The notes under the pieces were generated by a model. It was not told where the DNA came from and did not search any database. It saw nothing but the letters and a program-made list of their open reading frames with translations. A DNA stretch of 64,000 nt from Bacteroides uniformis. GTDB taxonomy: Bacteria > Bacteroidota > Bacteroidia > Bacteroidales > Bacteroidaceae. Made by a program: the position numbers and the translations under genes. The stretch is from contig NZ_CP102263.1 in assembly GCF_025147485.1 (NCBI RefSeq), positions 4,353,501 through 4,417,500 of the forward strand, written 5' to 3'. Shown piece after piece: positions 14,804-23,603 of this stretch (position 1 is the stretch's first letter; every line of letters begins with the position of its first letter).

Positions 14804-17632
14804 ATGAAGAACCTTATTGCCCTAACCCTGCTGCTTGGAGGAAGCACACTGCTCTGCGCACAAAAGCCTGCCAAAACACCGGCAACCTACAAGCCGGTGA
14901 AAAGTGAAATGTACCGCAAAGGTTGGATAGACTTCAACAAAAACGGAGTGAAAGACGTGTACGAAGACCCCTCCGCCCCGCTCGAAGCACGCATCGAAAA
15001 CCTGCTGCAACAGATGACGCTGGACGAAAAGACCTGCCAAATGGTCACCCTCTACGGCTACAAACGCGTACTGAAAGACGACCTCCCCACCCCCGAATGG
15101 AAAGAGCTGCTCTGGAAAGACGGTATCGGCGCCATCGACGAACACCTGAACGGCTTCCAGCAATGGGGGCTGCCTCCCTCGGACAATGCCTACGTCTGGC
15201 CCGCCTCGCGCCACGCCTGGGCACTGAACGAGGTGCAACGGTTCTTTGTGGAAGATACCCGTCTCGGCATCCCCGTAGACTTTACCAACGAAGGCATACG
15301 CGGCGTGGAAAGCTACCGCGCCACCAACTTCCCCACCCAACTGGGACTGGGACATACCTGGAACCGTGAACTGATTCGCCAAGTAGGACTCATCACCGGA
15401 CGCGAAGCCCGCATGCTGGGCTACACCAACGTCTACGCCCCCATCCTCGACGTAGGACGCGACCAGCGCTGGGGACGCTACGAAGAAGTTTACGGCGAAT
15501 CTCCCTACCTCGTAGCCGAACTGGGCATCGAAATGGTGCGCGGCTTGCAGCACAACCACCAAGTGGCCGCCACCGGCAAGCACTTTGCCGCTTACAGTAA
15601 CAACAAAGGCGCCCGCGAAGGCATGGCACGCGTGGACCCGCAAATGTCGCCGCGCGAAGTGGAAAACATACACATCTACCCCTTCAAACGCGTCATCCGG
15701 GAAGCTGGCATGCTGGGCGTAATGAGTTCGTACAACGATTACGACGGCATCCCCGTGCAGGGCAGCTACTACTGGCTCACCACCCGCCTGCGTGGCGAAA
15801 TGGGATTCCGTGGCTACGTCGTATCCGACAGTGACGCCGTAGAATACCTCTACACCAAGCACGGCACCGCCAAAGACATGAAAGAAGCCGTCCGCCAAAG
15901 CGTGGAAGCCGGACTGAACGTACGCTGCACCTTCCGCTCGCCCGACTCCTTCGTCCTTCCCCTCCGCGAACTGGTGAAGGAAGGCGGACTGAGCGAAGAA
16001 GTCATCAACGACCGCGTGCGCGACATCCTTCGGGTAAAGTTCCTCATCGGTCTGTTCGATGCCCCCTATCAGACAGACCTTGCCGATGCCGACCGTGAAG
16101 TGGAAAAAGAAGAGAACGAAGCCATTGCCTTGCAGGCATCCCGCGAGTCCATCGTTCTGCTGAAGAATGCCGGTGAACTATTGCCCTTAGACATCAACTC
16201 CACCAAGAAGATTGCCGTCTGTGGTCCCAATGCCAATGAAGAAGGCTACGCGCTGACCCATTACGGCCCACTTGCCGTAGAAGTGACCACTGTGCTGGAA
16301 GGCATTCAAGAAAAGACAAAAGGCAAGGCAGAGGTGCTCTACACCAAAGGCTGCGACCTGGTGGACGCCCACTGGCCCGAAAGTGAAATCATAGACTATC
16401 CGCTGACCGACGACGAACAAGCCGAGATAGACAAAGCCGTAGAAAATGCCCGTCAAGCTGATGTTGCCATCGTAGTATTGGGCGGCGGACAACGCACCTG
16501 CGGCGAAAACAAATCGCGCACCAGCCTCGACCTGCCCGGTCGGCAGTTGCAACTGCTTCAAGCCATACAAGCCACGGGCAAGCCCGTCGTACTGATACTC
16601 ATCAACGGACGCCCGCTCTCCATCAACTGGGCAGACAAGTTCGTCCCCGCTATCCTCGAAGCCTGGTATCCCGGCTCCAAAGGCGGAACAGCCCTGGCCG
16701 ACATCCTCTTCGGCGACTACAACCCCGGTGGAAAGCTGACGGTGACCTTCCCCAAGACCGTAGGGCAAATCCCCTTCAACTTCCCCTGCAAACCTTCTTC
16801 ACAGATAGACGGCGGTAAGAATCCGGGACCTACGGGCAACATGTCACGCATCAACGGAGCACTCTACCCCTTCGGTTACGGCTTGAGCTACACCACCTTC
16901 GAGTACTCCGACCTCGACATCACCCCCCGAGTCATCACCCCGAACGAGTCTGCCACCGTCCGCCTGAAGGTGACCAACACCGGCAAACGTGCCGGAGATG
17001 AAGTAGTGCAGCTCTATATCCGCGACGTACTGAGCAGCATCACCACCTACGAAAAGAATCTTGCAGGCTTCCAGCGCATCCACCTCGAACCGGGCGAAGC
17101 CCAGGAGCTGTCCTTCACCATCGACCGCAAGCACCTGGAGCTTCTGGACGCTGACATGAAATGGGTGGTGGAACCCGGCGACTTCGTGCTCATGGCCGGC
17201 GCCTCTTCCGAAGACATCCGCCTGAACGGAACGCTGACCGTAGAAGACTACCAGACCCGTGCCAAAGCCATTGAAGCCCAAAAACCAGCAAAGCGTGTGA
17301 GTGCCAGCACCAACCCAGAGGATGCCGAAAACGTGCTCGACGAAAAAATCAATACCGCATGGCAAGGAAATAAGGGAGATTATATTACCTTTGCCTTAAA
17401 GAACGGAGCCAAGGTAGATAAAGTTGCCATTGCCTTTACACGTGACAACAACCTGCCGGCAACCTTCGAAATCCAGCTCTCGGGCGGTGGCGGACAGTTC
17501 CTCACCGTATATTCGGGCACCGTCAGCGAATACGGCAAACTGATTTCCTATCCGTTCAAAGGCACTACCGCCAGCGACCTCCGCATCGTGCTGAACGATG
17601 ACCGCGTCAGTATTGCCGAAGTTAAATTTTAA
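14804..17632 (+). CDS. Glycoside hydrolase family 3 beta-glycosidase with C-terminal sugar-binding-like domain
   Basis: A 942-residue secreted enzyme. It has a signal peptide (MKNLIALTLLLGGSTLLCAQ), then FNKNGVKDVYED, a calcium-loop-like segment common in this subgroup. The GH3 N-terminal barrel carries GKHFAAYS and GYVVSDSDAV, giving nucleophile Asp342. A GH3 C-terminal alpha/beta sandwich and a fibronectin-III-like domain (LKVTNTGKRAGDEVVQLYI) follow. The last 140 residues resemble an F5/8-type (discoidin) domain (VLDEKINTAWQGNKGDYITF). It removes terminal beta-linked glucose or xylose; the exact sugar is not known. The ATG at 14804 is chosen for the signal peptide. A lactonase-type gene follows. 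Confidence 0.93.
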   Translation: MKNLIALTLLLGGSTLLCAQKPAKTPATYKPVKSEMYRKGWIDFNKNGVKDVYEDPSAPLEARIENLLQQMTLDEKTCQMVTLYGYKRVLKDDLPTPEWKELLWKDGIGAIDEHLNGFQQWGLPPSDNAYVWPASRHAWALNEVQRFFVEDTRLGIPVDFTNEGIRGVESYRATNFPTQLGLGHTWNRELIRQVGLITGREARMLGYTNVYAPILDVGRDQRWGRYEEVYGESPYLVAELGIEMVRGLQHNHQVAATGKHFAAYSNNKGAREGMARVDPQMSPREVENIHIYPFKRVIREAGMLGVMSSYNDYDGIPVQGSYYWLTTRLRGEMGFRGYVVSDSDAVEYLYTKHGTAKDMKEAVRQSVEAGLNVRCTFRSPDSFVLPLRELVKEGGLSEEVINDRVRDILRVKFLIGLFDAPYQTDLADADREVEKEENEAIALQASRESIVLLKNAGELLPLDINSTKKIAVCGPNANEEGYALTHYGPLAVEVTTVLEGIQEKTKGKAEVLYTKGCDLVDAHWPESEIIDYPLTDDEQAEIDKAVENARQADVAIVVLGGGQRTCGENKSRTSLDLPGRQLQLLQAIQATGKPVVLILINGRPLSINWADKFVPAILEAWYPGSKGGTALADILFGDYNPGGKLTVTFPKTVGQIPFNFPCKPSSQIDGGKNPGPTGNMSRINGALYPFGYGLSYTTFEYSDLDITPRVITPNESATVRLKVTNTGKRAGDEVVQLYIRDVLSSITTYEKNLAGFQRIHLEPGEAQELSFTIDRKHLELLDADMKWVVEPGDFVLMAGASSEDIRLNGTLTVEDYQTRAKAIEAQKPAKRVSASTNPEDAENVLDEKINTAWQGNKGDYITFALKNGAKVDKVAIAFTRDNNLPATFEIQLSGGGGQFLTVYSGTVSEYGKLISYPFKGTTASDLRIVLNDDRVSIAEVKF

Positions 17633-17728
17633 TGTGCTAATGTGCCAATATGCTAATGTACCAATGACCATGCAGCATATACAGCGCAGCCAATTAGCAC
17701 ATTAGCATATTGGCACATTAACACATTA
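17630..17728. repeat. Long imperfect inverted repeat built from 8-bp units
   Basis: The left arm (17630-17666) is made of successive octamers TAATGTGC, TAATGTGC, CAATATGC and TAATGTAC. The right arm (17692-17728) is its near-exact reverse complement, giving a stem of about 35 bp. The left arm includes the GH3 stop codon and the right arm ends six bases before the next start. It may end or attenuate transcription between the two genes. A similar octamer-built structure lies at 42511-42567. Confidence 0.8.
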
Positions 17729-17733
17729 AATTA

Positions 17734-18861
17734 ATGAAAACACTTCTTTTCTGTATGCTCGGATTAGGTTTGACAGCATGTGGCTCTTCTCCAAAGGGCA
17801 CTAACGGTGACCAGGACGAACTCGCCATGCTAATAGGTACTTACACGAATGGCTCAAGCAAGGGTATCTATACCTTCCGCTTTAATCAGGAGACGGGAAC
17901 AGCCGTTCCGCTCAGTTCAGCGGCATTGCCCAATCCCTCCTACCTCGTCCCCTCGGAAGATGGCGAATTTGTCTATGCCGTCAGTGAAATGAACGACAGC
18001 ACAGCAGCCCTCAGCTCCCTTGCCTTCGACCGGGAAACGGGAGAACTGCGCCTGCTGAACACCGTTCCCACCTTCGGCGCCGACCCCTGCTACGTGGCCA
18101 CCAATGGCCGGGAAGTGTTGACTGCCAACTACAGCGGTGGAACCATGTCCGTCTTTCCTTTACAGAAAGACGGCACTTTGGCTCCTGCAGACACGCTCTT
18201 TCAAGGCTCTGCCACCGGTCCCGACGCCATACGGCAAGCCACTCCCCACATCCATTGCACGGTCTTTTCACCGGACGGAAAGTATATCTTCGCCACCGAC
18301 TTCAGTGCCGACCGCATCCTGCGCTTTGTGATGCACCCCGACAACCCTATTCCTCATGCTTCTCTGGAAGCCGTTGGCATTGAGGCAGATTCCGGCCCGC
18401 GCCATCTGACATTCAGCCCTAACGGGAAGTTTGCCTATCTCATCACCGAACTGTCCGGTAAGGTCATTGCCTTCAGTTACGACGACGGCTGCCTGGAACA
18501 GATACAGACTATCACAGCCGACACCGTAGCCGCCCGTGGAAGTGCAGACATCCACCTCAGTCCGGATGGGAAATACCTCTACGCCAGCAACCGTCTGAAA
18601 GAAGACGGCATCGCCATCTTTGCCGTGAATCCCGAAAATGGGACCTTGGCAAAGGTAGGTTATCAGCCCACCGGCATCCATCCCCGCAACTTCAACATCA
18701 CGCCCAACGGTAAATACTTGCTTGCCGCCTGCCGCGACAGCAATGTCATTCAGGTATACAAACGAAACGAAGTTACCGGACTCTTGGAAGATACTCATCA
18801 GGACATTGTAGTCGACATGCCGGTTTGCGTACAGTTCGTCAGCTCTGTTAATAATTTATAA
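17734..18861 (+). CDS. Lactonase-family seven-bladed propeller lipoprotein
   Basis: A 375-residue protein of the 6-phosphogluconolactonase-like Lactonase family (YbhE/Pgl type). It has a lipoprotein signal with lipobox LTAC (Cys16), so it is anchored in a membrane rather than cytosolic. Propeller blades recur as FSPDGKYIFATDF, FSPNGKFAYLITE, LSPDGKYLYASNR and TPNGKYLLAACR. In context behind a GH3 glycosidase it may act on an oxidised sugar lactone; activity cannot be shown from sequence. The start is 101 bases after the GH3 stop, across the long inverted repeat. Confidence 0.88.
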   Translation: MKTLLFCMLGLGLTACGSSPKGTNGDQDELAMLIGTYTNGSSKGIYTFRFNQETGTAVPLSSAALPNPSYLVPSEDGEFVYAVSEMNDSTAALSSLAFDRETGELRLLNTVPTFGADPCYVATNGREVLTANYSGGTMSVFPLQKDGTLAPADTLFQGSATGPDAIRQATPHIHCTVFSPDGKYIFATDFSADRILRFVMHPDNPIPHASLEAVGIEADSGPRHLTFSPNGKFAYLITELSGKVIAFSYDDGCLEQIQTITADTVAARGSADIHLSPDGKYLYASNRLKEDGIAIFAVNPENGTLAKVGYQPTGIHPRNFNITPNGKYLLAACRDSNVIQVYKRNEVTGLLEDTHQDIVVDMPVCVQFVSSVNNL

Positions 18862-18888
18862 AGCAATATTTAGCAAAGATAACTTCAT

Positions 18889-18896
18889 TAACTTTG
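18889..18896 (+). promoter_or_regulatory. Bacteroides -7 box for the DUF4831 gene
   Basis: TAACTTTG matches TAnnTTTG, 35 bases before the ATG at 18932. Confidence 0.5.
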
Positions 18897-18931
18897 TCCC
18901 TTAGCTAAATCAGTCTAAACGAATGTACATT

Positions 18932-19981
18932 ATGAAGAAGAATATATTGATGCTCTCAGCTCTGTTCTTGTCTATCACTGCCATGGCGCAAACAGACGTA
19001 ACCACCGGTGTGATGCGTGGCAAAGACTACGGAGTGACTTATATGTTACCCAAAACAGAAATAGAAATCGTATTGCAAGCCACCAAGCATACCTACACTC
19101 CCGGAGAATTTTGCAGATATGCCGACCGCTATCTGCGTCTCAACAACGTGTCTGCCGAACCCGAGGAGTTCTGGACACTGGATAAGATAGAAACCCGCAT
19201 AGCCGGTGTACCGGATAAGGACAACGTCTATTTCGTGAAGATGAAAGACAAGACCGTAGCACCCCTTATGGAGCTTACCGAAGACGGAATTGTCCGCTCC
19301 ATCAACATTCCGTTCAGCGGTAAGCCTGCTGCCAAGACGCCCGAAGCCAAAGCCACCGAAAGCAGCATTGACCCACGCAGTTTTCTGACGGAAGAAATAC
19401 TGATGTCCAACTCCAGTGCCAAGATGGCCGAGCTGGTGGCTAAGGAAATATACAGCATCCGCGAAAGCAAGAATGCCCTCCTGCGCGGCGAAGCAGACAA
19501 TATGCCCAAGGACGGCGCCCAACTCAAGCTGATGCTTGACAATCTGAACCAGCAGGAAACGGCTATGACGGAAATGTTCTCGGGCAAAATAAAGAAAGAA
19601 CCCAAGACATTCACCATCCGGCTGACGCCTAAAGAGATGAAAGATGAGGTGGCTTTCCGTTTTTCCCGAAAGCTGGGAGTGGTGGCCAATAATGACCTTG
19701 CCGGTGAACCGTATTATATCAGCGTCACCGACCTCAAAAGTCCCGATGTATCTGCCACCGAGGAAGGCAAAAAGAAAGTGGACGGTGTAGCCTATAACCT
19801 TCCGGGCAAGGCACAAGTGACATTGATGTATAACAATAAGAAATTGTTTGACGACCAACTTCCCATTACCCAATTCGGCACCGTAGAATACCTCGCACCG
19901 GTACTGTTCAACAAGAATTCTACCATCAAAGTGCTGTTTGATACGGCAACGGGAGGATTGATAAAAGTGGATAGGGAATAA
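18932..19981 (+). CDS. DUF4831-family secreted protein
   Basis: A 349-residue protein of unknown function with a signal peptide (MKKNILMLSALFLSITAMAQ). The order of motifs (YMLPKTEIEIVLQATKHTYT, PGEFCRYADRYL, FRFSRKLGVV, GTVEYLAPVLFN) matches the Bacteroidales family DUF4831. The product is predicted periplasmic or outer-membrane-facing. The ATG at 18932 was preferred to one three codons upstream because the signal peptide starts there. It has its own promoter and converges on the PqqD gene. Confidence 0.85.
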   Translation: MKKNILMLSALFLSITAMAQTDVTTGVMRGKDYGVTYMLPKTEIEIVLQATKHTYTPGEFCRYADRYLRLNNVSAEPEEFWTLDKIETRIAGVPDKDNVYFVKMKDKTVAPLMELTEDGIVRSINIPFSGKPAAKTPEAKATESSIDPRSFLTEEILMSNSSAKMAELVAKEIYSIRESKNALLRGEADNMPKDGAQLKLMLDNLNQQETAMTEMFSGKIKKEPKTFTIRLTPKEMKDEVAFRFSRKLGVVANNDLAGEPYYISVTDLKSPDVSATEEGKKKVDGVAYNLPGKAQVTLMYNNKKLFDDQLPITQFGTVEYLAPVLFNKNSTIKVLFDTATGGLIKVDRE

Positions 19982-19988
19982 AGGAATT

Positions 19989-20342
19989 CTAATTCCGGAT
20001 TGTCAACTGGATAAATCCATCCTTACGCAACTGCATTACGTAGGCGGTGACCCGGGGAATATAATTCTCTTCCTCCCCAAAGTGCCTGGCAAGTAGAGAG
20101 ATGATTTCGCGCACGGTACGATGTCCATCTATCAGATTCCAGACAGCTGTACCGTGTTCTTCCAGCCTCACATGGATGTCAGGAGACATCCCCTTCGGCA
20201 ATAAAAAACGACGCATCCATTCGTATTTAAACCGTGGGTAGGCGAGTACGGCGCACTCACCTTCCCATTCGGTTGTTATATGTCCACAGCGGACCGGAAC
20301 AGCGTCCAACAGACTTACTTTTCCTTCGGGTATTTCCATCAT
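19989..20342 (-). CDS. Orphan PqqD-family (RiPP recognition element-like) protein
   Basis: A 117-residue protein whose second half matches the PqqD fold (LEEHGTAVWNLIDGHRTVREI, LARHFGEEENYIPRVTAYVM, LRKDGFIQL). PqqD domains bind precursor peptides for radical-SAM maturases, but no radical-SAM enzyme or precursor gene is near. The first half (CGHITTEWEGECAVLAYPRFKYEW) is outside the PqqD fold. It starts 20 bases after the MFS stop on the same strand, so the two genes form a unit. The start could be either of two adjacent ATGs (20342 or 20339). Confidence 0.82.
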   Translation of the reverse strand: MMEIPEGKVSLLDAVPVRCGHITTEWEGECAVLAYPRFKYEWMRRFLLPKGMSPDIHVRLEEHGTAVWNLIDGHRTVREIISLLARHFGEEENYIPRVTAYVMQLRKDGFIQLTIRN

Positions 20343-20361
20343 ACGGTATCCGCTTTTCCTA

Positions 20362-21753
20362 TTATTTCTGAATATTAGGCTCTTCCAGCTTATAACCATA
20401 CTTCTTGTCTGCCTTCTTCAGCAGTAGAGCCACTATAAGGGACAAGCAGGCAATACCGGTAAAAATGCACATAGGCACCGTATAGTCATACATATTCGTT
20501 CCATCTGGTTTCTTGCCGGATATACAATAGGCATCAAGCACCCACCCTATCAATGTAGGAATACCCCAAAGACCGATATTCTGGATAAAGAAAATCAATG
20601 CGTATGCCGTACCCAACTGGCTTACCGGGAATATCTTGGCCACAGCCGGCCACATGGCAGAAGGTACCAGCGAGAAAGCGATACCCAAAATTATCATCAG
20701 CACAATAGCTACCAGCCAATAGTTTATATCGGGAATAGCATAAATGAAATGCACACATATCAGCATGGCCGAGCCCAGCAGCATGATAGATGCGGACTTG
20801 CCCCGCTTGTCAATGAAACCACCAAAGACCGGAGTCAGAATCAGCGCTCCCAATGCCGGAAGTCCGGCAAATGTACCGGCCACATTCTCATTGATACCGT
20901 ATTTGATAATCATCAACTCGGAAGCAAACTTCTGGAATGGGAATACACAAGAGTAGAACAATACACACAGCAATGCTATCAGCCAGAAACCGGGATTGAC
21001 CAGAATATTCTTCACATCCTTAAAAGAGAACTTCTCTTCCTCATCTTCCGTACCGGCAGCAATGGCAGCAGCTTCCATCTGTTTGTCCAGCTTCTTGTCC
21101 ATCACTGCAAAGACGAAGAAAGCAATCATACCGCCCAACAACAGAACCAAACCCAACAACACCGGTGTGGAAATACCGAAAGCGCGGGCCAAAGGAATGG
21201 CTACGGCATAACCGGCTTGCGAACCGATACGTGCTAAAGCGACTTGTACCCCCATAGCCGTGGCAAGCTCTTTCCCCTTAAACCACTTGGCTATGATTTT
21301 GGAAACTGTAATACCGGCGACCTCCGCTCCTACTCCAAAAATGGAATAACCGGCAAAAGCAACAAACACACCCGTTTTATAGCCAAATATTTCATTGATT
21401 CCGAATAAAGTCGCGTCGGCACCGGCAAGTCCCGTCATTGCATAGTATTCAAGTGCTGTACCACCTACCATCAGGATAGTTGCCAGCTTTCCGGTGAAAC
21501 GGATACCAAAGCGGTCGAGGATTAATCCTCCCCAAATCAACATCAGGAAAAAAACATTCAGAAAACTATAACCACCGGTAAAGAATCCGAAATCGGTACT
21601 CGACCAAGCCAAGTCCGTTTCCAACATTGTCTTCAACGGTGCTACCACGTCGTTTACATAATAAGCTGCCATCATCGTGAAGGCAACAATCACCAATGCC
21701 CCCCAACGGGTAGCCTTGGAATCATTCAATTTAAGTTTGAGTTGTTCTGTCAT
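20362..21753 (-). CDS. Major facilitator superfamily transporter, MFSD1-like
   Basis: A 463-residue protein with about twelve membrane helices and a cytoplasmic acidic loop at the middle (GTEDEEEKFSFKDVKN). DRFGIRFTGK between helices 2 and 3 is the MFS motif A form, and FGGFIDKRGKSASIML is its counterpart in the second half. Overall sequence suggests the MFSD1/oxalate-formate-antiporter-like group; substrate unknown, peptides or organic acids are possible. Its promoter is at 21802-21809. The PqqD gene is downstream in the same unit. Confidence 0.88.
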   Translation of the reverse strand: MTEQLKLKLNDSKATRWGALVIVAFTMMAAYYVNDVVAPLKTMLETDLAWSSTDFGFFTGGYSFLNVFFLMLIWGGLILDRFGIRFTGKLATILMVGGTALEYYAMTGLAGADATLFGINEIFGYKTGVFVAFAGYSIFGVGAEVAGITVSKIIAKWFKGKELATAMGVQVALARIGSQAGYAVAIPLARAFGISTPVLLGLVLLLGGMIAFFVFAVMDKKLDKQMEAAAIAAGTEDEEEKFSFKDVKNILVNPGFWLIALLCVLFYSCVFPFQKFASELMIIKYGINENVAGTFAGLPALGALILTPVFGGFIDKRGKSASIMLLGSAMLICVHFIYAIPDINYWLVAIVLMIILGIAFSLVPSAMWPAVAKIFPVSQLGTAYALIFFIQNIGLWGIPTLIGWVLDAYCISGKKPDGTNMYDYTVPMCIFTGIACLSLIVALLLKKADKKYGYKLEEPNIQK

Positions 21754-21801
21754 TGTACTATTTGGATTTCAATTTATTAATCAGATTGCATAAATTGCTG
21801 A

Positions 21802-21809
21802 CAAAGGTA
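21802..21809 (-). promoter_or_regulatory. Bacteroides -7 box for the MFS gene
   Basis: TACCTTTG on the minus strand, about 50 bases before the ATG at 21753. Confidence 0.45.
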
Positions 21810-21830
21810 AATAAATACTTCATCAAAACG

Positions 21831-21864
21831 AAAAAAGGCTGACACCTTTTCAGTATCAACCTTT
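21831..21864 (-). terminator. Terminator after secG
   Basis: On the minus strand, AAAGGTTGATAC and GTGTCAGCCTTT form a 12-bp stem with two or three G-U pairs, followed by TTT. It closes the rlmN-to-secG unit. Confidence 0.7.
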
Positions 21865-21906
21865 CTCTTATTTTTCCAAGCGGGAGTCATCCGCAATATC
21901 CTTATC

Positions 21907-22296
21907 TTATTCTGCTGCAGGGGCTTCTGCTGCAGGAGCAGGAGTTTCAGCCGGAGTTGTAGCTGCAGGGGCCTCCGATTGCGGAGCTTCTGTACCTACG
22001 GGCATGTTATAAGGATTAGTTTTTTCTTCTTGTTGCGCCTGTTCCAGAATCACATCACCGCCCTTGCCTGTGGAAGAAGGAATAGTGTAAGCAGAAACAA
22101 TACTGAAGACTACCATGACAGCTGCCAGAGTCCAGGTTGCTTTTTCCAAAAAGTCCGTAGTCTTGCGCACACCCATAATTTGGTTGGATGATGAAAAGCC
22201 TGATGCCAGACCACCTCCTTTAGAATTTTGAATCAATACAATGAAGCACATCAGCACAGATGCAATCAGCATTAAGATAACTAATAATAAATACAT
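21907..22296 (-). CDS. secG: Preprotein translocase subunit SecG
   Basis: A 129-residue protein with two membrane helices (YLLLVILMLIASVLMCFIVL and the segment TWTLAAVMVVFSIVSAYTI) around the SecG signature QNSKGGGLASGFSSSNQ. It stimulates SecYEG-dependent export. The C-terminal tail is long, Ala/Pro/Glu-rich (PAATTPAETPAPAAEAP) and typical of Bacteroidetes. It is last in a seven-gene unit and four bases after the TPR-like gene. Confidence 0.95.
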   Translation of the reverse strand: MYLLLVILMLIASVLMCFIVLIQNSKGGGLASGFSSSNQIMGVRKTTDFLEKATWTLAAVMVVFSIVSAYTIPSSTGKGGDVILEQAQQEEKTNPYNMPVGTEAPQSEAPAATTPAETPAPAAEAPAAE

Positions 22297-22300
22297 TTTG

Positions 22301-23074
22301 TTATTTTGATTTAGCGTTAATAATCAATTTCTCCAAAAATCTGATTTGGTCTGCAAAGTAAGCATTTTTTTTTGGATAATTCAAACTTAATTTTTTAATA
22401 ATTTCAAGCGCCTTGTCATATCGGTGCTGTTTTATATAGATTTTGGCTAAAGTTTCCGTAAAACAGCTATCGTCCAACTCTTCCGTTACCGGCGATACTG
22501 AGGGTTCTTCCTCTTCTTCAGTCTCTTCCTCCTTCTCTACAAGAAACTCCCTTCTCGTATCCGAGGCATCCGAAGACTCACTCTTTTGGATAAAGTCATC
22601 TATCAATTCATGCCCGCGCAGTTTAGGCACTTCCGACTCATCTTCTGCATCCACACCGGGTTCTTCCTGCATTAAATAGGCCGTATAATCCACCGCATAA
22701 TCCAGCTCCGTATGCTGTGAATGCTCTTCGGGAACAGTAGCCAGAAATGCGTCAATCAAGGAAAGGGTACGGTCCACACTCGGCTCTTTCTCCAAATCGC
22801 CGGAAAACAGCGACGAGACCTTCCGGGATTTCAAAGTATAGCGGTCACCCTCTATAAAGTAAAACAGCACACGACGGTCTGCCACATACAACACAGCCTT
22901 GCGCAACTCCGCGCCAAAGTTGATGTCGTGCAGCAGATAGAGGTTTTTCAGATAGAGCAAACGGAGCGACTGGAAATAAGGATAGCGTGCCACCAATGTG
23001 CGAAGCTCGTACAAAGTATCCCTATTCAGCGTCTCGGGATGCTGAATCCATTGTTGCAAATGGGTAGGCGTCAT
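22301..23074 (-). CDS. TPR-like protein of unknown function
   Basis: A 257-residue protein without a signal peptide. The N-terminal half is helical (LRTLVARYPYFQSLRLLYLKN). A Glu/Ser-rich linker (EKEEETEEEEEPSVSPVTEE) follows, then one clear tetratricopeptide-like helix pair near the C-terminus (TLAKIYIKQHRYDKALEIIK). It lies between lptE and secG, both export-related, which suggests an envelope-assembly role, but no activity can be assigned. Confidence 0.8.
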   Translation of the reverse strand: MTPTHLQQWIQHPETLNRDTLYELRTLVARYPYFQSLRLLYLKNLYLLHDINFGAELRKAVLYVADRRVLFYFIEGDRYTLKSRKVSSLFSGDLEKEPSVDRTLSLIDAFLATVPEEHSQHTELDYAVDYTAYLMQEEPGVDAEDESEVPKLRGHELIDDFIQKSESSDASDTRREFLVEKEEETEEEEEPSVSPVTEELDDSCFTETLAKIYIKQHRYDKALEIIKKLSLNYPKKNAYFADQIRFLEKLIINAKSK

Positions 23075-23078
23075 GAGT

Positions 23079-23603
23079 TTACCAGTTAGCTACAGTTGCA
23101 TTGAAAATCTGTTCGGCAATGTCTTTCACCATCAAGGTTATCAGCTGGTCCTGCACTTCGGTCAGCAATTTTGAGGAATCATAGGTCTGGAAAGCCGAGA
23201 ACTGCTGTTCAAAGTCCTCCTCATGGTTCGTGTTATTGGTGTAGCGCACGTTGACAGTCAGCGTCACCTTCACCTTCGAAGAGTAGCCGCTGGCATCCAC
23301 CGATTCATTATATTGATTGTAGCCGGTTATTTCTCCGTCTATTTCCAGGTCTCCTCCGGAATTCACCAGTTGCAGGCGAGTCTGCTGAATGAACATATCC
23401 TTCATTTTCTGGTTAAATTCTGTTGCCAGCGGTGCATATACATACTCTGCCCGGTTCTGGAAATCGGCAATGGAAATCGTTTTTACCTTTGTATAGTCGA
23501 TAGAGCTTATCGGAGCAAGTCCCAACTTCATACTACATGAATTCACCAGAAATAACAAGCTTACCAACAAGGAAGCAAATGCCGCTTTTTTAATCCAATC
23601 CAT
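23079..23603 (-). CDS. lptE: LPS-assembly lipoprotein LptE
   Basis: A 174-residue lipoprotein (lipobox LVNSC) that partners LptD to insert lipopolysaccharide into the outer leaflet. The family pattern is clear (SIADFQNRAEYVYAPLATEF, DGEITGYNQYN, VKVTLTVNVRYTNNTN). Its start overlaps the end of the sigma-54 activator gene by 14 bases, so translation is probably coupled. lptC lies in the next unit upstream. Confidence 0.92.
   Translation of the reverse strand: MDWIKKAAFASLLVSLLFLVNSCSMKLGLAPISSIDYTKVKTISIADFQNRAEYVYAPLATEFNQKMKDMFIQQTRLQLVNSGGDLEIDGEITGYNQYNESVDASGYSSKVKVTLTVNVRYTNNTNHEEDFEQQFSAFQTYDSSKLLTEVQDQLITLMVKDIAEQIFNATVANW

Noticed and set aside
14822..15898. Long open frame on the minus strand opposite the GH3 gene
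   Set aside because: It is the complement of a well-supported GH3 gene with high GC at codon positions; its translation has no recognisable family and no start signals.
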